Origin: Anabaena catenula FACHB-362
GTDB lineage: Bacteria; Cyanobacteriota; Cyanobacteriia; Cyanobacteriales; Nostocaceae
NCBI RefSeq assembly: GCF_014698735.1
Contig: NZ_JACJTQ010000009.1
Location: forward strand, 62,001-126,000
Direction: 5' to 3'
DNA: 64,000 nt
Shown: piece after piece, positions 38,836 through 47,240 of the stretch
How the letters are laid out: each line of letters starts with the position of its first letter
Position numbering within the stretch: position 1 is the stretch's first letter
Notes under the pieces: generated by a model
What the model saw: the letters and a program-made list of their open reading frames with translations, nothing else
What the model was told of the DNA's origin: nothing
The model's database searches: none
Made by a program: the position numbers and the translations under genes

Positions 38836-40236
38836 TTACAACTTACAAGTCTCGACGCGAGAGAAGAGTACTACCCTCTCTTGCTCTCCCATAAACCACC
38901 TCATACAAAACCCACGCGCCATCAAAATTAAAGGGAGGTGGCCTTCTGGTGCTTTCAAAGTAATATGTTCTACTGCCAACCACCTAGTGTCACCACTCCA
39001 TCCTACCTTGTCCCCGAACTTCTTCCAGATTTCTCTGTTACATTCTCTCGTTCCACCAAAACTTTGATAAATGCGTTTCTGCACAGAAAGACCAAATTTC
39101 CCATCACTGTATTTTACCCACAACTGGTCAATGGTGCGGAGGTCTTCACAAGGAAAATGATCAATATCTTTAACATCTAAGCAACCCTCGTTTTCGCGCT
39201 TCGCAACCGCTAACATTACTCGTGCTGTTTTCTCGTCTGCTTCCCTCCATTTCCCTTGTGCGAGTAAGTCACGCAGTTTCCTATAGTCCATTCCACAGGA
39301 TGATTTTAATTCTATCTCCTGGTTATTTGGTGGTGTGTGTAGAGACGTTATATGGAACGTCTCTACATTGTTAATGGGTTGTTGAATATCGAAATTAATA
39401 ACAGGTTTAACCACCAAACCCAATAACTCCCGAAACTCCCGCACAGTTTGGGGACGGTTGACTGGTTCTAACTCCATCCCTTTGAGAATAGCAGCATTTA
39501 CTTTATCGCTAATCTGCTGATTAAATTTTTGCGGTGGTGATAACTTGACATCTTCCTCAGCGCGATAATTAGCAGGAATGGGAACTCTATTCGTTAATAA
39601 ACTATATAATGTCGCAGCTAAAGCATAAACATCAGTATAATAACCAAAATCTCCACGCCGTTCATACTGTTCTATGGGTGCATAACCTTGGGTTATCATC
39701 CCCGTCATGCTTCTGATTTTACCAGGTTGAAATTCCCGCGCTAACCCAAAATCAATTAATACTGCTTCCTTGCTTTCCCGTCGCAACAAAATATTATTGG
39801 GTTTCACATCTCGGTGTAAAAGTTTCCGTTCATGAACACATTCTAAAGCTTGTCCGATTTGGTCAATGTAGCGCAAAGCTTCGGTTTCTGACAAGTAACC
39901 ATTTTCAGCAGTGTAGTTTTCCACATAAGCTGCTAAATCATCACCGTCAATGTGTTCCATAACAATCACCCAAAGTCCATCTTCAGGAAAATTGTCGTAA
40001 ACTTGGACAATATGGGGATGATAGCATTTTGATAAATCTAAAGCTTCTTTTCTAAACTTCTTTTGTATTTCCGCAAAGTCTGGTTTTTCTCGTTGTTCCC
40101 GGTTGAGGGTTTTTATCACAATCAACCTGTTTTCTTCCCTATCTTCTGCGAGATATGTTTCACCAAAACCACCGCCACCGATCGCTCTTTTAATGATATA
40201 CTGTCCGTTCTGTAGTGGGGTGTTAGGTGTCCACAT
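38836..40236 (-). CDS. Serine/threonine protein kinase fused to a GUN4-like domain
   Basis: This is a 466-residue protein. The kinase domain (about 12-280) is canonical: Gly-loop IGGGGFGETY, Lys42 in VIKTL, LLHRDVKPNN with Asp143, LIDFGLARE and the activation-segment end GYAPIEQY. A linker (about 285-315) follows, then a GUN4 domain (about 316-466: MDYRKLRDLLAQGKWREADEKTARVM, IDHFPCEDLRTIDQLWVKYSDGKFGLSVQ, LFSRVETCKL). GUN4 binds porphyrins and activates Mg-chelatase. In kinase fusions it may act as a tetrapyrrole sensor (inference). The linker DNA contains a 28-bp palindrome (39339-39366). The gene is bracketed by gtctgaatcaggat elements, one abutting its start. Confidence 0.88.
   Translation of the reverse strand: MWTPNTPLQNGQYIIKRAIGGGGFGETYLAEDREENRLIVIKTLNREQREKPDFAEIQKKFRKEALDLSKCYHPHIVQVYDNFPEDGLWVIVMEHIDGDDLAAYVENYTAENGYLSETEALRYIDQIGQALECVHERKLLHRDVKPNNILLRRESKEAVLIDFGLAREFQPGKIRSMTGMITQGYAPIEQYERRGDFGYYTDVYALAATLYSLLTNRVPIPANYRAEEDVKLSPPQKFNQQISDKVNAAILKGMELEPVNRPQTVREFRELLGLVVKPVINFDIQQPINNVETFHITSLHTPPNNQEIELKSSCGMDYRKLRDLLAQGKWREADEKTARVMLAVAKRENEGCLDVKDIDHFPCEDLRTIDQLWVKYSDGKFGLSVQKRIYQSFGGTRECNREIWKKFGDKVGWSGDTRWLAVEHITLKAPEGHLPLILMARGFCMRWFMGEQERVVLFSRVETCKL
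39339..39366. repeat. gtagagacgtt palindrome inside the kinase-GUN4 gene
   Basis: gtagagacgtt and aacgtctctac flank tatgg. It is translated in frame (TSLHT region of the linker) and matches the palindrome family at 19431 and 40522. Confidence 0.75.
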
Positions 40237-40280
40237 ATTGTCTGAATCAGGATTTACAGGATTTAAGGATGAACAAGATT
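40237..40280 (+). repeat. gtctgaatcaggat element, copy E, abutting the kinase-GUN4 start
   Basis: Starts within two bases of the start codon (ATG complement at 40234-40236), so it supplies the whole immediate 5' leader. It lacks the atatcc segment of copies A-D. Confidence 0.7.
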
Positions 40281-40564
40281 TAAGATGTATATTACATCAG
40301 TTTATATGTATTTAGACCACACTCTTAATTCTTCTCTGCGACTCTGCGCCTCTGCGTGAGAAAAAGAGATGTAGTTTACTCACCTGAAAATCCTGATTCT
40401 GAGATTAATAATAACTTTGGGAAATCAAAATCATAGTATATATGCGCGCACAGATTCCCATTATAAAATAAGCATAATTGAAAGCCAGAAACTTGTCAAT
40501 AGGTTTAGGAAAAATATCTTCGTAGAGACATTTGATAAAACATCTCTACAAAATCTATTTACTT
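40281..40564. other. Intergenic region between kinase-GUN4 and cimA
   Basis: Contains a tctgcgcctctgcgtgag filler segment (about 40335-40362) and a gtagagac-type palindrome (40522-40549) just beyond the cimA stop. No gene. Confidence 0.5.
40522..40549 (-). terminator. Palindrome downstream of cimA, possible terminator
   Basis: gtagaga and tctctac form a 7-bp stem that continues imperfectly. On the minus strand the hairpin follows the cimA stop by 15 bases, but there is no long T tract after it. Same palindrome family as 39339-39366. Confidence 0.4.
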
Positions 40565-42244
40565 CTAAACCTTCAACGCCTTTTCAGCTTGGAAATGCAA
40601 CAACAAACCATATTCCAAACCTTCAACGACAGCTTGATAGGAAGCTTCCAAAATATTTGTAGAAACCCCTACAGTAGTCCAGCGTTGTTGACCATTACCC
40701 GATTCTACTAAAGCGCGGGTTTTTGCAGCTGTTCCTGTATGTCCATTGAGAATTCTGACTTTATAATCAGTCAACTCAAAGTCCGCAATTTGGGGATAAA
40801 AGTTCACCAAAGCTTTACGCAAAGCAGCATCTAAAGCTGCAACTGGTCCATTTCCTTCCGCAACTTCGAGAATATTTTTACCATTAACAGCTACTTTCAC
40901 CGTGGCTAAAGAATTAGTAGTTTCTTTCACCTCTACTAAATCACAGTGTACTTGAAAACCTTTCACCTCAAAAAACTGCTCACGACGACCCAACGCCTCA
41001 TACATCAAAAGAATAAAACTAGCTTCTGCGGCTTCAAATTGATATCCTTGACTTTCCAATTCCTTCATGCGTTGGAGAATTTGTCTAGCTTGAGGATGAT
41101 CCTTATCTAATTCAATCCCACAAGTTCGGGCCTTAGCTAACACATTACTTAAACCAGACTGTTCAGAAATAACAATCCGACGTTGGTTTCCCACCAGTTC
41201 CGGCTGAATATGTTCATAGGTTAAAGGATTACGTTCTACAGCCGATACATGAATACCACCTTTATGAGCAAAAGCCGAACGTCCAACAAAAGGCGCGTGT
41301 TCATCAGGTGCGAGATTGACAACTTCGCTGACAAAACGACTAGCTTCTGTAAGTTGATTTAGCTGGTGTTCACCGATACAGCTATAACCAAGCTTTAGCT
41401 GTAAATTAGGAATCAGAGAACACAAATTAGCATTACCGCAGCGTTCCCCATAACCGTTGATTGTACCTTGTACCATCGTTGCCCCAGCCATAACTGCGGC
41501 TAAGGCGTTAGCTACAGCCATTTCTGAATCGTTATGAGTATGAATGCCAATTTTGGTGATTGGGAATTGGTGATTGGTGATTGGTGATTGGGTAAGAGCT
41601 TTTTCCTCATTCCCTGTTAATAGTTCCCTGTTCCCTATTTCTGTAACGACATCTTTAACAATTTGCGTAACTTCATGAGGTAAAGTTCCGCCATTGGTAT
41701 CACACAAAACCAACCATTCAGCACCTGATGTCATTGCTGCTGTTAATGTTTGTAAAGCATAATCAGGATTTTGCTTGTAGCCATCAAACCAATGTTCAGC
41801 ATCGTAAATTACGCGCCGTCCTTGAGAACGCAGATACTCAATTGTGTCACCAATCATGGCTAAATTTTCTTCCAGACTGGTCTTAAGTCCGGCTGTAACG
41901 TGCAAATCCCAGGATTTACCAAAAATTGTCACCCAGCGAGTACCTGCTGCTAGAATCGCTTGCAGCATGGGTTCATCTGCGGCTATGGCGTGAGGGCGAC
42001 GAGTAGAGCAAAAAGGAACTACTTCTGCTTGTTTGAGGGGATTTTCTTGAAGTTCCCAGAAGAATTGTACATCTTTGGGATTTGCTCCTGGCCAACCACC
42101 TTCAATAAAGGGAATCCCTAATTGATCAAGTTTGTGAGCAATGCGTAATTTATCTTCTATAGAGACTGATAGTCCTTCCCGTTGAGTGCCATCTCGTAGA
42201 GTAGTGTCATAGAGCCAAAGTTGAAGAGAGGGATTTGTGGTCAT
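40565..42244 (-). CDS. cimA: (R)-citramalate synthase, with repeat-derived insertion
   Basis: This is a 559-residue enzyme from ATG 42244 (upstream residues open to 42295 do not fit the family). The HMGL-like barrel has LYDTTLRDGTQREGLSVS, FIEGGWPGANPKD, IGIHTHNDSEMAVANALA and INGYGERCGNANL. The C-terminal LeuA regulatory domain has VKVAVNGKNILEVAEGNGPVAALDAALRKAL. It condenses pyruvate and acetyl-CoA to citramalate for isoleucine synthesis. Between EIG and IGIHTHND there is an in-frame insertion of about 27 residues (about 202-229), whose DNA is made of ttggtga and ttccctg heptamers. It lies before a metal-binding His-x-His strand, so effect on activity should be checked. Confidence 0.88.
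   Translation of the reverse strand: MTTNPSLQLWLYDTTLRDGTQREGLSVSIEDKLRIAHKLDQLGIPFIEGGWPGANPKDVQFFWELQENPLKQAEVVPFCSTRRPHAIAADEPMLQAILAAGTRWVTIFGKSWDLHVTAGLKTSLEENLAMIGDTIEYLRSQGRRVIYDAEHWFDGYKQNPDYALQTLTAAMTSGAEWLVLCDTNGGTLPHEVTQIVKDVVTEIGNRELLTGNEEKALTQSPITNHQFPITKIGIHTHNDSEMAVANALAAVMAGATMVQGTINGYGERCGNANLCSLIPNLQLKLGYSCIGEHQLNQLTEASRFVSEVVNLAPDEHAPFVGRSAFAHKGGIHVSAVERNPLTYEHIQPELVGNQRRIVISEQSGLSNVLAKARTCGIELDKDHPQARQILQRMKELESQGYQFEAAEASFILLMYEALGRREQFFEVKGFQVHCDLVEVKETTNSLATVKVAVNGKNILEVAEGNGPVAALDAALRKALVNFYPQIADFELTDYKVRILNGHTGTAAKTRALVESGNGQQRWTTVGVSTNILEASYQAVVEGLEYGLLLHFQAEKALKV
41553..41639. repeat. Two heptamer STRR blocks inside cimA
   Basis: The block 41553-41593 is made of ttggtga/ttgggaa units and 41610-41639 of ttccctg/ttaatag units. 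They are separated by about 16 bases and together make the in-frame insertion in citramalate synthase. Confidence 0.8.
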
Positions 42245-42318
42245 AAAACTCAGACATAAGAGACAACTTTGAAGCGATGTGCCAATATACAACAAAAAGC
42301 GAGTTTGGTAATCTAAAG

Positions 42319-42657
42319 ATGCCCAAGGTACTAGCTCAAGGTAAAACCATTGAGTGTGTTAGCCAAGCCAATTTACGCAAAATTCTGTTAGACAATGGTG
42401 TTGACCTCTACAACGGCGGTTCTCAGGTCATAAACTGTAGAGGACTTGGCAGTTGTGGTACTTGTGCGGTTAAGGTAGAAGGCGAAGTATCCGTAGCGAA
42501 TTGGCGTGATCAAACACGGCGTTCGCTTCCTCCCCATTCTCCCACAACTGATTTGCGTTTAGCTTGTCAAACTCAGGTTTTAGGCGATGTAAAAGTCACA
42601 AAATTTGATGGATTTTGGGGTCAAGGTTCTCAATTAGTTTGGACACCAGAAGGTTAA
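42319..42657 (+). CDS. 2Fe-2S ferredoxin-type protein
   Basis: This is a 112-residue protein from ATG 42319. Cluster ligands are Cys40, Cys46, Cys49 and Cys83 (CRGLGSCGTC and LACQTQV), a C-x5-C-x2-C spacing closer to adrenodoxin-type than to plant-type photosynthetic ferredoxin. An electron-transfer role is expected; redox partner unknown. Its start is 74 bp from the divergent cimA start. The repeat protein follows 16 bp downstream and is probably co-transcribed. Confidence 0.82.
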   Translation: MPKVLAQGKTIECVSQANLRKILLDNGVDLYNGGSQVINCRGLGSCGTCAVKVEGEVSVANWRDQTRRSLPPHSPTTDLRLACQTQVLGDVKVTKFDGFWGQGSQLVWTPEG

Positions 42658-42673
42658 AAAGGAGACAAACAAG

Positions 42674-43138
42674 ATGGGCAGATGGACACCTCTGATTTTG
42701 ATGGCAGGAGGCGTGGCGATTTTGCTGGGTACGTTGCTAGGTATTAATTTTCCCATGGGCGGGCAACAAAGCGCTAATGTACCTCCTGGTCGCAGAGCCT
42801 CTAGCGTCCTCCCAGCTAATATTAATGTTAATAGCACTGCCACCAGGAATGATCCTGAAACTGCTAGTAAGAATGATTCTGAAACCGCGATTAGGAATAA
42901 TTCTGAAACCGCTACTAGAAATGATGCTGAAACCACTACTAGTAACGATCTTGATAGTGAAACCCGCCGCACTAGTGTAGCTCAAAATAATGCTTCTACG
43001 GAGCCAACATCCACCACTGAAAATACACCCAGTACAAGCAATACGGATATATCCACCACTGATACTCAATCAGTCTCAACAGACAGTGGTTCAAGTGACA
43101 CGAATCAAGAAAAACAACCTATTCGGGCTTTGTGGTAG
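42674..43138 (+). CDS. Membrane-anchored protein with 8-residue tandem repeats
   Basis: This is a 154-residue protein. It has a hydrophobic N-terminal segment (WTPLILMAGGVAILLGTLLG, probable anchor or uncleaved signal). About four and a half copies of an 8-residue unit (TRNDPETA, SKNDSETA, IRNNSETA, TRNDAETT) follow, then a Ser/Thr/Asp-rich tail. The 24-bp DNA unit is diverged but recognisable. AAGGAG lies 10 bases before the ATG. The gene is in operon with the ferredoxin gene. No function recognised; the low-complexity part is likely disordered in the periplasm or cytoplasm. Confidence 0.65.
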   Translation: MGRWTPLILMAGGVAILLGTLLGINFPMGGQQSANVPPGRRASSVLPANINVNSTATRNDPETASKNDSETAIRNNSETATRNDAETTTSNDLDSETRRTSVAQNNASTEPTSTTENTPSTSNTDISTTDTQSVSTDSGSSDTNQEKQPIRALW

Positions 43139-43304
43139 CTGGTGACTAGGGAGGTGGAGATGGGAAGATAAATTTGAGGTTTGAGATTTTAGATTTTCAA
43201 GTGGAGTTAATTCAATACCATCCAAAATCCAAAATCCAATACCCAATCACCTCTTCTCCAATCACCAGCCCTTTGTTTACCCCTGATAAGTTATTAGTTA
43301 TGTA

Positions 43305-43330
43305 CTAATGACTAATAACTAATGACTAGT
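43305..43330. repeat. Heptamer STRR covering the thiOG start codon
   Basis: taatgac/taataac units run through the ATG at 43322, so the start codon itself is part of a repeat unit. Confidence 0.7.
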
Positions 43331-45295
43331 GACGTTTTAATTATTGGTGGTGGCGTGATCGGCTTGGCTTGCGCCATTGAACTCAAATCGCGTGGGGCAA
43401 ATGTTACCGTGCTTTGTCGTGATTTCTCTGCTGCTGCCAGCCACGCCGCTGCCGGGATGTTAGCACCGGATGCGGAAAATATTCCCAATCAGGCAATGCT
43501 TTCTTTATGTTGGCGATCGCGTGCCTTATATCCTGAATGGACGGCTAAACTCGAAAAACTGACTGGTTTAAACACAGGTTATTGGCCTTGTGGCATCCTG
43601 GCACCAGTTTATCAACAACCAGAAACGAGAACCAATGATCAATCTCCTGCTTATTGGTTAGACAAATCAGCAATTGAACTATATCAACCAGGATTGGGAG
43701 CAGATGTCATTGGTGGCTGGTGGTATCCTGAAGATGGTCAAGTTGACAATCGCGCCTTAGCCCAAGTTTTACGTACTGCGGCTCAGTCTTTGGGTGTAGA
43801 ACTCCAAGATGGGATTAAAGTAGAAGCGATCGCACAACAGCAAGGACAAGTTATCGGTGTACAAACAAATATTGGCTTAATTCACGCTGCACATTATCTT
43901 TTAGCCGCTGGTGCTTGGGCAAATGAACTGTTACCCTTACCGATACGTCCCCGCAAAGGACAAATGCTCAGTTTGGGAGTACCAGAATTCTTGCCGGAAT
44001 TACCCTTAACACGGGTTTTATTTGGTGAAAATATTTACATTGTCCCCCGGCGGAATCGTTCTATGATTCTGGGTGCAACCAGTGAAGATGTGGGCTTTAC
44101 TCCCCATAACACCCCAGGTGGGATTCAAGGCTTACTCCAAGCTGCAATTCGCCTTTATCCCCAATTAGAGAATTATCCGATTCAAGAACTTTGGTGGGGA
44201 TTTCGCCCAGCCACACCCGATGAATTACCCATCTTGGGCAATAGCCATTGTCCCAATTTAACTTTGGCTACTGGTCATTACCGTAATGGAATTTTACTCG
44301 CACCTGTCACAGCCACATTAATTGCTGATTTGATTTGGTCACAAAAAGCTGATCCTCTATTGACTAATTTTCACTATTCGCGCTTCCAAGCTCAGACATC
44401 TACCACTACATCCATGCTTACTAATTCTGCTAATTTTACTAACGGAAACCGCACCAATTTATCTACCAATTTATCTTTACCATCATCAGAATTCAACATT
44501 GAAAATTCAGGATTAATTATTGCTGGCAAAACTTTTAAATCTCGCTTGATGACGGGAACTGGTAAGTACCGCAGTATTGAGGAAATGCAGCGCAGTGTCG
44601 CCGCCAGTGGTTGCCAAATTGTTACTGTAGCAGTGCGACGAGTCCAAACTAAAGCAGCGGGACATGAAGGTTTGGCGGAAGCTCTGGATTGGAATAAAAT
44701 TTGGATGTTACCGAATACTGCTGGTTGTCAAACCGCAGAAGATGCGATTCGTGTTGCCCGTTTGGGACGAGAAATGGCGAAATTATTAGGACAGGAAGAT
44801 AATAATTTTGTCAAGTTAGAAGTGATTCCCGATGCTAAATATTTATTACCAGATCCCATTGGCACTTTGCAAGCTGCTGAACAGTTGGTAAAAGAAGGTT
44901 TTGCGGTATTGCCTTATATTAATGCTGATCCCATGTTAGCCAAGCGGTTAGAGGAGGTGGGCTGTGCCACGGTAATGCCTTTAGCTGCACCTATTGGTTC
45001 TGGACAAGGGTTGAAAACTACTGCCAATATTCAGATCATTATTGAAAATGCCAATATACCTGTGGTAGTAGATGCGGGCATTGGTGCGCCTTCCGAAGCG
45101 TCTGAGGCGATGGAATTGGGGGCGGATGCGTTATTAATTAATAGTGCGATCGCACTGGCTCAAAATGCTCCAGCAATGGCTTATGCAATGAATTTAGCAA
45201 CTGTCGCCGGTCGCATGGCTTATTTAGCCGGAAGAATGCCAATGAAAGATTACGCTAGTGCTAGTTCACCTGTGACGGGAACGATTACTAGTTAA
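43322..45295 (+). CDS. thiOG: Bifunctional glycine oxidase ThiO / thiazole synthase ThiG
   Basis: This is a 657-residue fusion seen in cyanobacteria. ThiO (about 1-350) has FAD motif [23 protein letters not shown] and oxidises glycine to iminoglycine. A Ser/Thr/Asn-rich linker (about 355-395) leads to ThiG (about 398-657), with [17 protein letters not shown], Schiff-base lysine Lys498 in VKLEVIPD and [22 protein letters not shown]. The fusion channels the unstable imine to thiazole-phosphate formation for thiamine. No thiS or TPP riboswitch is visible upstream. The start codon lies in a heptamer repeat without a normal ribosome site. Confidence 0.93.
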   Translation: MTSDVLIIGGGVIGLACAIELKSRGANVTVLCRDFSAAASHAAAGMLAPDAENIPNQAMLSLCWRSRALYPEWTAKLEKLTGLNTGYWPCGILAPVYQQPETRTNDQSPAYWLDKSAIELYQPGLGADVIGGWWYPEDGQVDNRALAQVLRTAAQSLGVELQDGIKVEAIAQQQGQVIGVQTNIGLIHAAHYLLAAGAWANELLPLPIRPRKGQMLSLGVPEFLPELPLTRVLFGENIYIVPRRNRSMILGATSEDVGFTPHNTPGGIQGLLQAAIRLYPQLENYPIQELWWGFRPATPDELPILGNSHCPNLTLATGHYRNGILLAPVTATLIADLIWSQKADPLLTNFHYSRFQAQTSTTTSMLTNSANFTNGNRTNLSTNLSLPSSEFNIENSGLIIAGKTFKSRLMTGTGKYRSIEEMQRSVAASGCQIVTVAVRRVQTKAAGHEGLAEALDWNKIWMLPNTAGCQTAEDAIRVARLGREMAKLLGQEDNNFVKLEVIPDAKYLLPDPIGTLQAAEQLVKEGFAVLPYINADPMLAKRLEEVGCATVMPLAAPIGSGQGLKTTANIQIIIENANIPVVVDAGIGAPSEASEAMELGADALLINSAIALAQNAPAMAYAMNLATVAGRMAYLAGRMPMKDYASASSPVTGTITS

Positions 45296-45314
45296 TTTTA
45301 ACCAATCTTGTAGT

Positions 45315-45340
45315 GCGGGCATCTTGCCCGCTTTTGTCTT
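45315..45340 (+). terminator. Intrinsic terminator of thiOG
   Basis: gcgggca (45315-45321) and tgcccgc (45325-45331) with a 3-base loop, then ttttgtcttt. A strong Rho-independent terminator. Confidence 0.88.
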
Positions 45341-45713
45341 TATTTTATTTCTACTAAAAGTAAAACTAATTGTATAACTAAGTAAGCACAATAAAACCCT
45401 TTTGCTCTCTGCCTTATCCTCAGCATAATTATTTATGCCTACCTACTTATTACATCTCCCCTTTGATATATGAAAAACACTTCTCATATCTCCAATAATT
45501 AGGAAAGCATAGGAAAGCATATTTATTTTGTTCACAAAACCTGACTCATACATAGCATTTACTCGTCTACTGAAGTACAAATTCATCTGCTGCGTTAATC
45601 TGCATTTATCCTTTTCTATCTGCGGTTAAATATTTCTTACTTTACTGAAGTGGGAATCTATATCCCATTCCCATGAAAATTAACAATGATGTTTCTAAAA
45701 TTGGAGAATAATC
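45341..45713. other. Intergenic region upstream of the Coq4-like gene
   Basis: About 370 bases. A segment near 45590-45630 (ctgcgttaatctgc ... tctatctgcggtt) is a degenerate relative of the acgcagata tandem units at 46432-46468. No gene seen. Confidence 0.45.
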
Positions 45714-46391
45714 ATGGATAATGTGATTACCTACAATAACGATAAAGGACTACTAGCCTACATTCAATTTCTCGCATCAAGAGCATTGAGAACTGAATAT
45801 GATGGAACTGATCCAGTTTTTAATTTTGAAGATGCACTTGATCAAACAGAAATAGCACAATTAGCTGTAGATGAACTGAAGAAAAATTCCGAAATTAACG
45901 CCTTATTTACAGAACGCTGGCTACCTGCACCGATAAATTTAGATGAATTAAGTAAACTTCCTGAAGGAACTTTAGGAAATGTTTATGCTACGGAAATGAA
46001 ATCTAGAGGCTTCGATCCCAACTTCTACAAAAAAGTTCCTGTGGTTGATGATATTTCTTATCTCAAAATGCTCTGGAGAACTACTCATGATATTTATCAT
46101 GTAGTCGCAGGATTTGAGACTGATGTATTGGGAGAACTTGGTTTACAAGCTTTTGTATTAGCACAAACTCCTATTCCTATCAGCATCATGCTTGTCAGTT
46201 TTGGTATGGTTTTAATTAGTCTCTACCAACCTGCTAAACTCAAACCTTTAATGACAGAAATATCCCGTGGCTACCGTTTAGGTTCTCATACTCCCAGCAA
46301 ACTTATTGCTCAAAAGTGGGATCAGTTTTGGGATATTCCAGTTATTAAAATTCGCGCTCAATTAGGAATGAATCCTATCCAGGAAAACTGA
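45714..46391 (+). CDS. Coq4-family protein
   Basis: This is a 225-residue protein. The family motif HDIYHVVAGF..E is present (HDxxHxxxG with downstream Glu, TDVLGELGLQAF), which in Coq4 binds a zinc ion and was linked to quinone biosynthesis. A hydrophobic helix (IPISIMLVSFGMVLISLY) follows. Cyanobacteria lack ubiquinone, so the role of such homologues is not settled; a plastoquinone-related or unrelated function is possible. Start ATG preceded by gaga-type purine stretch. Single gene. Confidence 0.78.
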   Translation: MDNVITYNNDKGLLAYIQFLASRALRTEYDGTDPVFNFEDALDQTEIAQLAVDELKKNSEINALFTERWLPAPINLDELSKLPEGTLGNVYATEMKSRGFDPNFYKKVPVVDDISYLKMLWRTTHDIYHVVAGFETDVLGELGLQAFVLAQTPIPISIMLVSFGMVLISLYQPAKLKPLMTEISRGYRLGSHTPSKLIAQKWDQFWDIPVIKIRAQLGMNPIQEN

Positions 46392-46431
46392 TATAGCAAT
46401 TCCCATTCAAGCGAGGTACAAGCAGGTAAGA

Positions 46432-46468
46432 ATTAAACGCAGATAGACGCAGATAAACGCAGATAATT
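46432..46468. repeat. Short tandem acgcagata units
   Basis: Three 10-bp units (acgcagatag/acgcagataa) downstream of the Coq4-like gene. Confidence 0.55.
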
Positions 46469-46570
46469 TTGTACTTCATTAGACTAGGAAACGCTATATA
46501 TAGGACTCTGGTTTGATTTGTGATGTCTTTAATTTTGTATCCTTTGGCTCAATTTTGAATTGTTTAGTTA

Positions 46571-46595
46571 GTGTGTGCGTAAAATAAACACACAC
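46571..46595. repeat. Hairpin upstream of psb34
   Basis: gtgtgtg pairs with cacacac across an 11-base loop. There is no T tract, so it is more likely a leader or promoter-region structure than a terminator. The flanking stretch 46392-46738 contains no gene. Confidence 0.45.
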
Positions 46596-46738
46596 ATTAT
46601 GGATTTTGTCAATGCTTCAGCCTGAATCTAGAATTATTAACTTTTAGTTTTAATTAATGTAACGATTTGTCTATAATTATGAGAGTAAATCTAGAATTAT
46701 GTAACATAAAATCAAAGAAAATAACAAGGAATCACTTC

Positions 46739-46918
46739 ATGCCCTACACAAACGAAGAAGGCGGTCTTATCAATAATTTTGCCCGTGAACCCAAGGTTTA
46801 TCAAGCAGAACCTCCCACGGATGGACAAAAGCGTACTTATATTATCTTAGGAATTGGGGCTGCGCTTTTGGTTGGTGGCTTAATTTTTGTCGCCTTCTCT
46901 GTTTCCCAAGTCGGTTAG
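46739..46918 (+). CDS. psb34: Photosystem II assembly factor Psb34-like
   Basis: This is a 59-residue protein starting MPYTNEEGGLINNFAREPKV. The N-terminal segment INNFAREPKVYQAEPP resembles the Hlip-like start of Psb34, and it has one transmembrane helix (TYIILGIGAALLVGGLIFVAFSV). Psb34 was found bound to CP47 in photosystem II assembly intermediates. ATG 46739 follows AAGGA by about 10 bases; the frame is open to 46667, but the additional residues are not family-like. Single gene. Confidence 0.72.
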   Translation: MPYTNEEGGLINNFAREPKVYQAEPPTDGQKRTYIILGIGAALLVGGLIFVAFSVSQVG

Positions 46919-47240
46919 GAATTAAGGACTTTAAGTAAATCACCGAATTTAAGATTTTAAATTTTGGATTTTGGATTTTGAATCTTCACTCCTAAATTTA
47001 AACAGGTCAATTTTTTGGCTTCTCAGATTCCAATGTGAGGAGGAGCCTAATTTTTTTATATTTTGTTATAATATTATTGAAAGTGTATAATTATATACTT
47101 AAGTTTACCATATTAAATCTTTAAAACTCAATTCATCCTGAGCAGAAAACATTGACTAGAAAATCAGAATAATGAGATTTTTCTGTGATGTCCCATGCAT
47201 TCCTTCAGGATGTATACTATCTTTCGGCTCTGTAGCCACC
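46919..47240. other. Intergenic region upstream of the TPR gene
   Basis: Contains a short ttggatt heptamer run (about 46953-46981) and A/T-rich sequence. No gene. The TPR frame is open upstream from ATG 47172 but the added residues (with three Cys) look unrelated to the family. Confidence 0.4.

Noticed and set aside
42634-43069. Antisense frames over the 8-residue repeat protein
   Set aside because: They are shadows of the repetitive codons of the plus-strand gene, which has a ribosome site and a natural N-terminal anchor.
43139-43321. TPP riboswitch upstream of thiOG
   Set aside because: The conserved THI-box elements were not found; the leader is made of heptamer-like filler and STRR.
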